The notes: generated from the letters alone by a model not told the origin. A stretch of DNA of 64,000 nt from Closterium sp. NIES-65 (GCA_948144175.1 CANXME010000244.1:310001-374000), one strand, 5' to 3'. Positions 33,511-44,600 are shown, numbered from the stretch's first letter. Numbers and translations: made by a program.

Positions 33511-34224
33511 AGGCCGGGGCCGCAAGCGGCGGCGACGGGGCCGCTGGAGGCGGCGACGGGGCCGCTGGCGGCGACGACGGGGCCGCTGGCGGTGGCGACG
33601 GGGCCGATAGGAGCGGCAACGAGGCCGCTAGGGTCGGCGACGGGGCCGCTGGCGGCGGCGACGGGGCCAATAGGAGCGGCGACGGGGCCGCTAGGGTCGG
33701 CGACGGGGCCGCTGGCGGCGTCGACGGGGCCGATAGGGGCGGCGACGGGGCCGATAGGAGCGGCAACGGGGCCGCTAGGGTCGGCGACGGGGCCGCTGGC
33801 GGCGTCGACGGGGCCGATAGGGGCGGCGACGGGGCCGTGAAGGGGCCGCGAGGGGCCTGGAAGGGCGGCGACGGGCCGCAAAAGGGGCGGCGATGGGGCC
33901 GCGAAGGGGCCGCGAGGGGCCTGGAAGGGCGGCAACGGGGCCGCGAATGGGCCGCGAGGGGCCTAGAAGGGCGGCAACGGGGCCGCTAAGAGTAGTGCGA
34001 GGGGCACGCCACGGGGCGTGCCAAACACAGAGTAGCAGCGGAAGTAGTTAGGTGGGACCACAGGCTAGGAGCGTAGATGGTCTGATAGCATGTGAAGAAA
34101 TGAGCGAGAATGAAGAAGAGGGGGTTCACTAGCAAGCAGTTGAGTACATATAGGAAACCCTAATATGGGTTGTACTCACTATTGACTACTCCACTGCAGG
34201 CTAGACAAACATAACATTCTGACA
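33511..34224 (-). mobile_element. copia I, 5' end only (leader plus 5' LTR)
   Basis: 134-bp LTR (34091-34224, minus strand TGTCAGAATGTTATG...TTTCTTCACA) with a primer-binding-like TGCTATCAGACC inside, and a leader of GGCGGCGACGGGGCCGCT units (33511-33990). The array is cut by the outer edge of H's LTR, so H landed in the leader of I. No coding part is present. Confidence 0.82.
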
Positions 34225-34676
34225 CGTGCTGGCGACAGACGCGGCGCGCCGAGCAACGGCAGGTTGCACGCGACGGCGGGCTGCGCACGGCGGTGAGCTG
34301 CGCGGGCTCGACGCGAAATGCGCGGCAGTGCAGCAGTGGCGCGCGCTAAAAATCAGTGACGCGCGCGCTAAAAAATAGTGACGCACGCGCTAACAGCCGA
34401 GGCGCGCGCGAAAAAAAGATGACGCGTGCTGCAGTCCAGGCGCGCGCGGGCAGTAGGCAAGGCAGGTAGGCGATAGGTAGGGTAACACAGTTAGGTGGGC
34501 CCGATTCTTAGGTCCTAGAGACCTCCTGCTCTAGTTACCATGTTAAGACTAAGGCAAAGGGGAAGGCTCAACTATCGAGAAGTTTGGTACAAAAGTGAAA
34601 CCTAAGGGGTTGTACCCCATAGTGAGTACCCCGCTAAAGCCTACCTATAGTATAACATATAAACATATGTTTGACA
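34225..34676 (-). mobile_element. copia J, 5' end only (leader plus 5' LTR)
   Basis: 126-bp LTR (34551-34676, minus strand TGTCAAACATATGTTTA...GTCTTAACA), primer-binding site TGGTAACTAGAGCAGG, and a short GCGCGC-rich leader with repeated units like GACGCGCGCGCTAAAAAAT (about 34330-34430). It is cut at 34224/34225 by the LTR of I. Its outer edge abuts Ty3-type gag sequence at 34677. No coding part. Confidence 0.8.
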
Positions 34677-35021
34677 ATGCCTTCTTCATTTTGTAGCTCG
34701 ACAAAATTTGATGCCTTGCTGCGCCGAAAAAAACGCATTTTGTCGTTTGCTTCTTTGCATCAAATTTGTCCATATCCATCGGTTCGGGGAACGTGGGGGT
34801 GACGATCGCTCCGTGCCAAATGTACGGTTTGGCCCGTAACGTTGTGTTTCGGGTTGACCACAAGTCAAAGTGTCGTATCGTGCAGCAGCACGCACGATGT
34901 CGCGGTAACTACTGTAGTTCGCTCCGATGATTTGTCGGCGAATCTCCATTTTTAGCCCTTCTGTGTACCCTTGGATTTTTTTGCCTTAGGTCGGTCAGTG
35001 ATGCGGTTGAATAGTAGCTCC
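34677..35021 (-). pseudogene. Ty3-type gag fragment, C-terminal side, left of copia K
   Basis: Minus-strand gag-like remnant with a block KMEIRRQIIGANYSSYRDIV followed by RAAARYDTLT and a basic/Pro-rich tail with a PMDMDKFDAK stretch. This is the layout of the C-terminal capsid of plant Ty3 gag, before the zinc knuckle. It adjoins the target duplication GCTCC of K, and its N-terminal part lies across K at 40562-41510. The Ty3 assignment rests on pattern and on this continuity, not on a database match. Confidence 0.55.
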
Positions 35022-35152
35022 TGTCAGAACATATAGCTTACTTGTTTCTGTAGGCTATAGTGGGGTATTCCATAAGAGGTACAACCCAATTAGGGTTTCC
35101 CATTTGTACTCACTTCATTCATAGTCATTTCATTCTCCTTCACTTATTCTCA
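35022..35152 (+). repeat. 5' LTR of copia K
   Basis: 131 bp, TGTCAGAACATATAGC...CTTATTCTCA, followed at once by the primer-binding site. About 3 differences from 40431-40561 and very similar to the LTRs of P. Confidence 0.95.
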
Positions 35153-35389
35153 TGGTATCGAGCAGGTTCCCCTGTGGGAACTGTTCGTAGGGCCCACCAC
35201 TGCTACCTCGTAACTTTTTTTTTTTCTGCCCGGAGCGCGCTCCGAGCCCTAGTACTTCTTTTTTTTCGATCTGCCCTAGCGCTCTGACGGCCGCCCGCCC
35301 TAGCGCCCGAGCGCCGCCGCCCTAGCGTCCTGACGGCCGCCCGCCCTAGTGCCCTTACGGCCGCCCGCCCTAGCGCCCGCGTGGTGGTG

Positions 35390-38300
35390 CGTTTGGTCCC
35401 TGCCCCTACGTTCTTCGCACCGGCGACCGTGTGGGGGAGAGGTGTGGAGGCACCCACACAGCCCGCCGCTGCTTTGGCTGCCTGACCGACGCCTGGCGTC
35501 AGCAGTTTCCGGAGGCCGCTGAGATCCCCCGCTGGGGGGAGCTGTCTAGGGCTGGTGTAGCCATTTATGATCTTGACTTTGATGCTATTCTTTCTGCTAT
35601 GTATGCTGTGACTGGTAGTGATGAGGATGACTGTTACCGGTGTTTCCCGCCCGACCCGGGCATTGGTACTGCTGCGTCAGGTGCTAGTGAGGCTGCTGCT
35701 CTAGGTGCCAGTGCGTCTGTGCTCTCAGGTACTGGTGAGTCTGCCCTCTCAGGTACTGTGTCAACTTCGGCCTCTCACACCTTCACCCTTGACTCTGGAG
35801 CGTCTCGCTCCTTCTTTCGGGACCGCACCACTCTCACGCTGCTGAGTCGGCCGGTTGCGGTGTCCCTGGCTGACCCCTCTGGGGGGCCTGTCCTGTCTCG
35901 CTTCTCCACTGTCCTTCCGTGTCCGGCGGCCCCCTCTGGCACCCTGTCTGGTCTCTACCTCCCCTCGTTCTCGACGAACCTGGTGAGTGGTGCTGACCTA
36001 CAGGATGCGGGTGTCCACCAGTTCACTCCTGCTTGTTAGCGAGTGACCCACTCCACGGAGGCTAGCATGGGACGCCACCTGGCTACGTTTACACGTCGGC
36101 CAGGGTCGAGCCTGTACACACTGACCACTGCTTCTCCTCCAGGTGCTGAGTCTGGTAGGGTCCCTTCATCTGGTCAGGTGTTTGCCGCAGCGTCCAGGTC
36201 TGGTCCTGAGTCTGCCCCCTGTTCGTGTCGTCGTCTGTCTCACGAGACCCTCCTCTGGCACCACCGCCTTGGCCACCCCTCTCTGCTTCGGCTCAGAGGC
36301 ATGGCCTCCCGTCTTCTTGTGTCTGGTCTCCCCCGGTCTCTACCTCCCCTTCCTCAGGGCCCTGGCCCTGCCTGTGTCCCCTGTGTCGAGGGGCGCCAGC
36401 GTGCTGCCCCTCACTCCTCCCAGTTTCCTCCGACAGAGGCCCCGTTGCAGACGCTTCACATGGACGTATGGGGCCCAGCCCGCGTCCGTGGACAGGGTCA
36501 GGAGCGCTACTTCCTGCTCGTTGTTGACGACTACTCGCGTTACACCACAGTCTTCCCCTTGCGCAGCAAGGGTGACGTTACTGAGGTGCTGATCGACTGG
36601 ATCCGCGCAGCTCGTCTTCAGCTCAGGCAGAGCTTTGGCTCCGACTTTCCTGTGTTGCGTCTGCACTCTGACAGAGGCGGAGAGTTCTCCTCTGGCCTTC
36701 TGCGTGCCTACTGTCGGGCGCGAGGCATCCGCCAGTCCTTCACGCTTCCGGACTCCCCGCAGCAAAATGGGATTGCTGAGCGCCGCATTGGCATGGTCAT
36801 GGACGTCGCCCGTACGTCCATGATGCATGCGGCTGCCCCCCATTTTCTGTGGTCGTTTGCGGTCACGTACGCAGCGCATCAGATCAACCTCCACCCCAGG
36901 GTCTCCAGGCCGGAGACCTCCCCAGCCCTGCTGTGGACGGGGAAGGTTGGCGATGCGTCGGCGTTCCGGGTCTGGGGATCTCGGGCGTTTGTCCGCGACT
37001 TGTCTGCGGACAAGCTGTCCCCTCGCGCTGCTCCCTGCGTCTTCCTGGGGTTTCCCCCCGACGCCCCTGGGTGGCAGTTCTACCACCCCACCTCTCGACG
37101 TGTTCTGTCCTCCCAGGACGTCACGTTCGACGAGTCGGTACCCTACTACCGCCTCTTCCCCTACCGCACTCCGTCCCTCCCCCCACCCCCGCTCTTCTTG
37201 GTACCAGGTCCCCCCCCGGTAGACCCCCTCCCCCCTCAAGGTCCTGCCCCTTCAGGTGTGTCCGAGGTAGACGCGGTCGAGCCTGTCAAGGTCACTGGTG
37301 ACTCTGGTGCTGCTGCGGGAGCTGAGCCTGGGGGTGCGGAGTCTGGGGGTGCTGAGCCTGGAGGTGCCGAGCCTGGGGGTGCTGAGCCTGGGGGTGCTGT
37401 GCCTGGGGGTGCTGAGCATGGGGGTGCTGAGCCTGGGGGTGCTGAGCCTGGGGGTGCTGAGCCTGGGGGTGCTGAGCCTGGGGGTGCTGAGCCTGGGGGT
37501 GCTGAGCCTGGAGGTGCCGAGCCTGGGGGTGCTGAGCCTGGGGGTGCAGAGCCTGGGGGTGCTGAGCCTGGGGGTGCTGTGCCTGGGGGTGCTGTGCCTG
37601 GGGGTGCTTCGTCTCGCCGGGAGCCACTCTCCCCACAGGAGCTGCGTGAGAGGTTTGCCAGGCGCTGGAGGCGTGCTGCTGGTGCTAGTGGTTCTTCGGC
37701 TGCAGAGGGTACTGCTGCCGCACGTCCCGGCGGTGCTCGTACTGTGGGTGCTGGAGCTGCTGGGTCTGAGGGTTCTCCTGGAGCTGGTGCTGCTGAGGGT
37801 GTTGGCGCTGAGCGTGCCGCTGGCGGTCCGACTGACAGTGCTCCTGGTGCTGCTGCTGGAGGTTCTGGAGCTTCTGGAGGTGCTGCTGGAGGTGCTGCTG
37901 GAGTGGGTGCTCCTGCTGGGGGTACTGGTGCTGTTCCTGCTGTTTCTGGCGTCGCCGCGCGGCCCCGACCGTACTTCGTTCCGCTCCTTCAGCAGGTTCT
38001 TGGTCTTACACCTCCTCCTCCTCCTCCCTTCGAGGGTCCGCAGCCTGTCCAGTCACAGCCACAGCTACAGCCTGCCTCCCCTTTGCCTGCTCCTTCTCCC
38101 TACGCTGGTCCGACTGGAGGTCTTACTGAGCGTCGTGAGCCTGCGTCTCGTCCTGCGTCGCCTGTTCGTACTGAGCGCGCTAGTGGTCGCGGGTCGCGTC
38201 AGCGTCCTCCTCCTGTCCCTGGCACGCACCGGATGTCACTGCGTCCGTCCACTGCTCCTCTGCGTGCCCCTTTGCCTTCTCCTCCTGCTTCCTCTCTTCC

Positions 38301-40218
38301 TGCTCTTGCCGACCCGGAGTCGGACTCTCTTCGTGCTGCCAGTCCTACTGTCACGCGTCTCCTTGCTACTGCTGTCACTGACCCTTCCTTCGAGTCGTCT
38401 GCAGCGTCTGCCCTTGTCACTGAGCTTGTCGACTTTGCTGCGCGCTGTCGTCTAGACTACGCTGCCAGTCTTGTCGCTGAGTCTGAGTCTGCCCGTCCTC
38501 CGTCCGTCGGGGGTGAGTGTGCCCTCGGCACGGACGTCCTTGAGGACAGGCAGGAGGAGTTCCAGTGTCTGGCCGCCGCTTCACCTCATCTCGCGTGTGT
38601 ACTGCTAGCCCCTGAGGGAGACCCGGATGCACCAGACATCCCGACTCCGCGCTCTTACGCGGAGGCGATAGAGGGTCCCTACTTCTCTGAGTGGCACGCA
38701 GCTATGGATGCAGAGATGGCTTCCTGGAAGTCCACAGGCACCTACGTCGACGCTGTTCCCCCTCCTGGGGCGAACATCGTCAGTGGCATGTGGATTTTCA
38801 GGGTGAAGCGGCCGCCGGGTTCTCCGCCTGTCTTCAAGGCGCGTTACGTGGCTCGTGGCTTCAGTCAGCGGCAGGGGGTTGACTACTTTCAGACCTTCTC
38901 CCCCACCCCGAAGATGACCACTCTTCGGGTTCTGCTGCACGTTGCTGCTCACCGTGACTACGAGCTGCACTCTCTCGACTTCAGCACAGCTTTCTTGCAG
39001 GGCAGCCTGCACGAGGAGATCTGGCTGCGTCGCCCACCTGGCTTCACTGGGTCTTTTCCTCCTGGTACCCAGTGGAGTCTCCGGCGTCCAGTCTACGGTC
39101 TCCGCCAGGCGCCACGTGAGTGGCACGACACACTGAGGACTACGCTCGTGGCACTTGGGTTTGCTCCGTCTACTGCCGACCCGTCGCTGTTTCAGCGCAC
39201 CGACACCTCTCTGCCGTCGTTCTACATCCTCGTGTACGTCGACGACTTGGTCTTTGCCACAGCTGACACTGCTGGACTCGCCTACGTGAAGTCCGAGCTG
39301 CAGAAGAGACACACGTGCACTGACCTGGGTGAACTGCGTAGCTACCTTGGCTTGCAGATCACCCGGGACAGAGCGCGCCGCACCATTACCCTGACTCAGT
39401 CACACATGGTGCAGCAGGTCCTTCAGCGCTTCGGCTTCACGTACTCCTCACCTCAGGCCACTCCTCTGCCTACTCGCCACTCGCTCTCAGCTCTGCCTTC
39501 GGATGAGTCCGTAGAGTCGAGTGGCCCGTTTGCAGATCTTGTTGGCTGCCTCATGTACCTGATGACCTGCACACGTCCTGACCTTGCATACCCTCTTAGC
39601 ATTCTCGCACGCTATGTTGCTCCTGGGAGACACCGACCAGAGCACATGGCTGCAGCGAAGAGGGTGTTGCGCTACTTGTGCAGTACGTCGGGCATGGCGC
39701 TAGTGCTTGGAGGGCGCAGTCCAGTGGTCCTCACTGGGCACGCAGACGCTTCTTGGGCTGACGACCAGGCTACGCAGCGGTCGTCACAGGGTTACACCTT
39801 CAGCCTTGGTTCCGGCTCTGTTTCGTGGCGGGCTACCCGCTCGTCTTCTGTTCTCGGCTCCAGTTGTGAGGCTGAGATCTACGCTGGGGCTATGGCTGCA
39901 CAGGAGTTACGCTGGCTCACCTACCTGCTGACCGACCTTGGAGAGCAGCCTCGTTCTCCTCCAGTCCTGTACGTAGACAACAAGGCCATGCTGGCCTTGT
40001 GTCGAGAGCAGCGACTGGAGCACAGAACGAAGCACATTGCCCTCCGCTACTTTCTTGCTCGTGAGCTGCAGCAGCGTGGACAGTTGAGACTTGCGTACGT
40101 GGCCTCTGAGGCCAACACTGCTGATGTCTTCACTAAGGCACTTGCGCCTTGTGATCATCAGCGTTGTTGCACGCAGTTGGGTCTTGTGCCTGTCTTGCCT
40201 CACTTGCTCACTTCTTGA
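35390..40218 (+). pseudogene. copia K pol: protease, integrase, RT, RNase H
   Basis: Starts in the gag C-terminal CGGAHTARRCFG block. Protease FTLDSGASRSFF is near 35784-35815. GAG-pre-integrase LLWHHRLGHPSLLRL is near 36247. Integrase catalytic blocks LHMDVWGPARVRG (36456), LHSDRGGEFSSG (about 36661) and QQNGIAERRIGMV (about 36760), with WQFYHPTSRRVLSS after the core. The linker has about 20 GGAEPGGAE-type repeats at 37320-37610. RT: MWIFRVKRPPGSPPVF (about 38788), LDFSTAFLQGSLHEEIW, RRPPGFTGSFPPGT, YGLRQAPREWHD, YVDDLVFATAD (39232-39264). RNase H: GHADASWADDQAT, SSCEAEIYAGAMAAQ, VDNKAMLALCREQRLEHRTK and the end block EANTADVFTKALAPCDHQR. The long open frame covers 36043-40218. Confidence 0.93.
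37320..37610 (+). repeat. 15-bp minisatellite encoding GGAEP units
   Basis: About 20 near-perfect copies of GGTGCTGAGCCTGGG within the INT-RT linker of K. In-frame and length-neutral to the reading frame. Homologous but differently sized arrays lie in A (about 3640-3800), B (9890-10070), G (19680-19830), P (52000-52195) and R (60660-60800). Confidence 0.9.
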
Positions 40219-40430
40219 TCTTGCTTGTACCTTCACCTATATATACTCTTGCTCTTGCTTGCTTGACTCTTGTATATCTCTATATATGATCTTGCATGTG
40301 AACTGGCCCTCTGGCCTTTGAACTTGTGCTCGGAATGTGTGGTGACTTTGTGATCCACCCTGAGCTTTGCTTTGCTTTGCTTGACTGGTCTTGTGACCCC
40401 TTGTTCTCCCCCACTTTGCCTATGGGGGTG

Positions 40431-40561
40431 TGTCAGAACATATAGCTTACTTGTTTCTGTAGGCTATAGTGGGGTATCCCATAAGGGGTACAACCCAATT
40501 AGGGTTTCCCATTTGTACTCACTTCATTCATAGTCATTTCATTCTCGTTCACTTATTCTCA
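40431..40561 (+). repeat. 3' LTR of copia K
   Basis: 131-bp partner of 35022-35152. Preceded by the polypurine tract CCCACTTTGCCTATGGGGGTG region (40410-40430) and followed by target duplication GCTCC. Confidence 0.95.
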
Positions 40562-41113
40562 GCTCCATCTGCTGCGTGTACTGTGCTACACTACTGTATT
40601 GTTTGTGTCGGTGTATCTGCTGCCGCGCCATGTAGGTTGTCGTTCGATGAGGTCTGCCGGAAACTGTGGCCACGTTTTCTCCCCGCGGGTCACGTCACTG
40701 TAATAAATCCACGTCAGTGTAATGAGTGCTGGTCCCCGCAACAATGTCTCTGCGAGCCGAATTCGTGCTGCATCGTGTGTCGGGGTCGAACAGCTAATGA
40801 CCTCAAAATAAATTTGGAGGGTCGCCACGAATCGTCGAACATCCGATCCCTTTGCGCTTGGATCTAACGCTTAGGAAAGCCTCGGGTGAGCTGCTTCGAG
40901 GTTCGGCGAAGGTGTGCCATCGGTCCGTGAATGTCGGTGTCGTCGCCGCTGCTGCTGCTGTCGCTGCTACGTTTGCTGCTGCAATGACAGCTGCGGTGGC
41001 GGCTGCAGATTGGTTTGTCAGAAGGGCCTCGATTCGCCGAATCGCCGCGTGTGTCTGTTCCATGTAGGTGCAAAGGCTGGCGATGTCGCTCGTCGTCGTG
41101 TAGTTGTTGCCTT

Positions 41114-41253
41114 TGTCAGAATCCCAACCACTAGACCATTGGGATAAAAGGGCTTGTTAAGTAGCGAGTCAGTGCGCCCATAACCCCCCAGGCGAACGCG
41201 CCTGTAACCCTCTCCAGGATCAATCGGGCCTCCACAGTGCAGATCTACTGACA
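41114..41253 (-). repeat. 3' terminal repeat of the TRIM
   Basis: 140-bp repeat, one difference from its partner at 41347-41486. On the minus strand it begins TGTCAGTAGATCTGC right after a run of seven G. The ends form short inverted TGTCAG / CTGACA. Confidence 0.95.
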
Positions 41254-41346
41254 CCCCCCCACAATGGGAGGCCCAGGACTAAGCACAGCGGCAACGGCCT
41301 ACATGTGCATACACCGGGAATCGAACCCGAGACCGCTCTGATACCA

Positions 41347-41486
41347 TGTCAGAATCCCAACCACTAGACCATTGGGATAAAAGGGCTTGTTAAGTAGCGA
41401 GTCAGTGCGCCCATAACCCCCCAGGCGAACGCGCCTGTAACCCTCTCCAGGATCAATCGGGCATCCACAGTGCAGATCTACTGACA
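41347..41486 (-). repeat. 5' terminal repeat of the TRIM
   Basis: 140-bp repeat. Its inner edge is followed on the minus strand by TGGTATCAGAGCGGTC, the primer-binding site, so this is the 5' copy in transcription order. Confidence 0.95.
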
Positions 41487-41640
41487 GCCTTGACCCTCCA
41501 TGCCTGACATTGTGCGTTTGGAAGCCAAAATCGAGGGTGAGTGAAAAACACGGAACCGGTTTTACATACCCGAAATTGGTGTTCAAGAGTCGTCGCCCCC
41601 CGGTTTTTTCAAGACTCGGTTTTAGTGGCCGCTGTGGGCG
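41487..41640. other. Junction between Ty3 gag (minus) and Ty3 pol (plus)
   Basis: After the TRIM's right duplication and the first codons of the minus-strand gag (to about 41510) there are about 130 bp with no clear similarity. They lead into the plus-strand chromovirus. No LTR ends were recognised, so the exact breakpoint is unknown. Confidence 0.4.
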
Positions 41641-44600
41641 CTGGCGGTTTGATTTTCTGAAGCGGTTCAACTGGGACAACCGTAAGGCGTGCATCTACAA
41701 CAGCATGAAACGCGTGGAGTTGCGAAGCTGGACGGATACAGGGGACGTTCTTGAAACGACACTTGCATGATTCGAACAAACAGTGAACGAGAGTAACACA
41801 GGCTACGTAGCACTAGTTATGGCAGTAGCAGAGAAGGAGAAGCCGAGTTCGGAGCTACCTGCAGTAGTGAAAGAGGTGTTGGAGCAATACAAAGATATCA
41901 TGCCATACGACCTACCTGCAGGAGTACCTCCAGCGCACACCCAGGAGCACGAGATCGTAGAGGAACCAAGTGCAAAACCCGTCTCGCGTGCACCATACCA
42001 ATTGAGTCTGACCAAGCTGACAGACATAAAAAAATAGATCGAATATCTACTGGATAGACAACTGATCCGCCCATCCACCTCTCCCTATGGTGCACCGGTT
42101 CTCTTCACTCCAAAACCAGACGGTAGTTTACGGATGTGCATCGACTACCGCTCACTAAACAAACAGACAGTCAAAAACAAATACCCCATACCGCGCATAG
42201 ACGATCTTCTAGACCAACTGCATGGTGCGACTTTGATTTCGAAGCTGGACCTACTGTCGGGTTACTGGTAGATCAAGATGGCGGACAACTCGATCCACAA
42301 GATGGTGTTCCTTACCAGATACGGCTCCTACGAATACTTAGTGATGCCGTTCAGACTTTGCAACGCACCAACAACGTTCCAGGCGGAGATGAACCACATC
42401 CTACGGCCCCTGCTGGACGGGTGTGTAGTGGTGTACCTGGACGACATTCTCATCCACTCCAAGAACATGAAGGAGCACGTGGAGCATCTGCGGAAAATCT
42501 TCGAGACCCTGCGGAAATACAAATTCTACGTGAAGTTGTCGAAGAGCGACTTCGCCCTGAAGAAGGTGCAATTTCTCGGGCACATGGTGAGTGTAGAGGG
42601 CGTACATGTGGACCTGCGGAAGATCGAAGCCGTCAAAAAGTCGAAAGTTCCTGAAAATGTGAACGAGTTGCAGCAGTTCCTAGGCTTCGCCAAGTACTAC
42701 AACAGGTTCATGCCGCAGTACGCTAAGATAGCAGCGCCACTGACCAACCTACTGAAAAAGGATACACCCTACAAACAAGATACTCCTCAACAGCAAGCCA
42801 TGGAGCAGCTACAGACAGCACTGACTACAGCGCCAGTACTCATCCTACTGGATCCAGACAAGGGCTACGTGGTGGAAGCAGACGCTAGTGACCAGGCAAT
42901 CGTAGCAGTACTGATGGATGATCACGGACCCGGTTTGCAGCCCAACGCCTACCTCAGTAAGAAGCTACACGGAACATAACTGAATTACCCAATCCATGAC
43001 AAGGAAGCCTTAGCGATAGTCACAGCATTCAAGGCATGGAGGTGTTACCTAGAGGGCGCTAAGACTATAGTTTACACTGACCACTGCAGCCTCAAGTCAT
43101 AGCCGACGCTCTCACGATGGCAGGTGCGGTGGGTGGACTTCCTCGAAACTCGCTTCCACTACAACATTGCCTACAAGCCCGAAATACACGACAAGGTAGA
43201 TGCGTTGAGCCGCCCCGGTCATATAGCAGGCATTCAGCTCGACAGGATGAACCCTCTACCCAAGGGTCTATTCCAACATGGATACTCCGTAGATGCAGAG
43301 ATTGTTACAGCACAGAAACAAAAGCTGTAACAGTAGGATCAGGAAAGATCTGGGTACCGAACTATGCCCCGCTACGGCAGATCCTACTACAAAAATTTCA
43401 CGACGTACCATACGCGGGACATTTCGGGAGCAACAAGACGTTAGCAGGGATAGCGAAGTATTAACATTGGCCCGGGATGGCAGCAGCCATGCAGCAGTTT
43501 GTCACCTCTTGCGACACGTGCCAGCGGATGAAGAGTAGCAAGCAAAAAAAAGTAGGGTTACTTCAGCCTCTACCCGTACCGGAGCAGCCATGGCAAGTTG
43601 TCACCCTAGACTTCATCACTGGGCTACCTTCGACCTCACGAGGGCATGACGCTATACTCGTGGTGATCGACAAGTTCTCTAAAATGGGACACTTCATCTC
43701 GACCAACGCCGCGCCTACAGCTGAAGCAACTGCTCGCCTCTTCTTTGACCGCATCATCACCATCCACGGCACCCCTGCTACACTTATCTCGGACAAAGAC
43801 CCTAAGTTCACTATTAAATTCTGGAGGGAACTCATGGGATTGTTGGGGACAAAGCTCGCGATGTCTTCAGCGTACCACCCCCAGACTGGCGGACAGACTA
43901 AGCGACTCAATCAGGTGGTTGAACAGTTACTGCGCACAGCTTGCAAAGATGATGTCAGCCACGGGGATCTACAGTTACCGACTCTTGAGATTGCTTACAA
44001 CAACGCTTTACATGAGGGAAATCCCCATTATTCTTGGGTTACGGACCTGAACCACTTACACCAGCAGCCAACCACACCGGCACACGTCCAAAACGCACAT
44101 GACTTCGTCACCATCATGCAACAGCTATGGGAGAAGACTCAGCAACGTCTCACCACGATGCAAAACTATCAGAAGCAGTATGCAGATCGACAGTGACGAG
44201 ATCACTCAGTAGCAGTCGCACATCAAGTGCTTCTCGACACACGCAACTTGGACTTGTCTCATCTTCTGTCCAAGCTCCGACCACGCTTCTGTGGACCCTG
44301 TCGCGTTGAGGCGATGGTGACACCAGTTACATTCCGCTTGCGCTTACCTACTACGTGGAAGCTTCATAACGCTTTCCATGTTCAACTGCTAAAGCCCTAA
44401 AGGACCCCAACCAACATTTCAGGAGACGAAAGCTACCGTCATCACCACCTGTTCTCGTACAGGGTGAACCAGAGTACAAGGTGGAACGAGTGCTCGCTTA
44501 TCGACGAAGACGCGGCAACACGCTAGAGTTATTGATACGCTTGAAGGGATATGACCCTACTGAGGACAGTTTGGTTGCAGAAGCTGATGTGGGCAACGCA

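Larger units (their letters stand above)
35022..40561 (+). mobile_element. copia K, young, both LTRs and perfect TSD, gag N-terminus deleted
   Basis: 5,540-bp plus-strand copia. LTRs 35022-35152 and 40431-40561 (131 bp each) differ at about 3 positions. Perfect target duplication GCTCC (35017-35021, 40562-40566). Primer-binding site TGGTATCGAGCAGG at 35153; polypurine tract ending TATGGGGGTG at 40430. The leader is short (35165-35390), and sequence then joins the C-terminal gag region directly, so most of gag is missing compared with P. From protease to RNase H it is close to P in sequence and nearly unbroken (about one break plus the gag loss). It needed gag from elsewhere, or lost it after insertion. 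Confidence 0.95.
41114..41486 (-). mobile_element. TRIM/SMART miniature LTR retrotransposon, 373 bp, looks whole
   Basis: Two 140-bp direct repeats (41114-41253 and 41347-41486), TGTCAG...CTGACA, differing at one position, flank a 93-bp internal region. The internal region has, on the minus strand, TGGTATCAGAGCGG just inside the right repeat (tRNA-iMet primer-binding site) and TTGTGGGGGGG just outside the left repeat (polypurine tract). The flanking duplication GCCTT is perfect (41109-41113, 41487-41491). These are the defining features of TRIM/SMART elements, which carry no genes and move using proteins of larger elements. Inside is GGTTCGATTCC, a match to the tRNA B-box consensus, so the primer-site region may include more tRNA-derived sequence. 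Very young. Confidence 0.95.
40562..41510 (-). pseudogene. Ty3-type gag, N-terminal side, interrupted by a TRIM
   Basis: Minus-strand gag-like remnant starting at an ATG at about 41510 (MSGMEGQG), with an MEQTHAAIRRIEALLTNQ coiled segment (about 41063-41010), an Ala-rich run (40930-41000), then FTDRWHTFAEPRSSSPEAFL and a degenerate capsid-like stretch to 40562. A helical N-terminus followed by a capsid is usual for plant Ty3 gag. The TRIM at 41114-41486 lies between the first and second blocks and K splits the C-terminal side. It is head-to-head with the plus-strand chromovirus to the right, so it is a separate element. Broken, with several breaks. Confidence 0.5.

Noticed and set aside
41114-41486. 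TRIM as a SINE
   Set aside because: A B-box-like motif is present, but there are two direct terminal repeats with TG...CA ends, a primer-binding site, a polypurine tract and a 5-bp duplication, and no 3' A-tail or long duplication.
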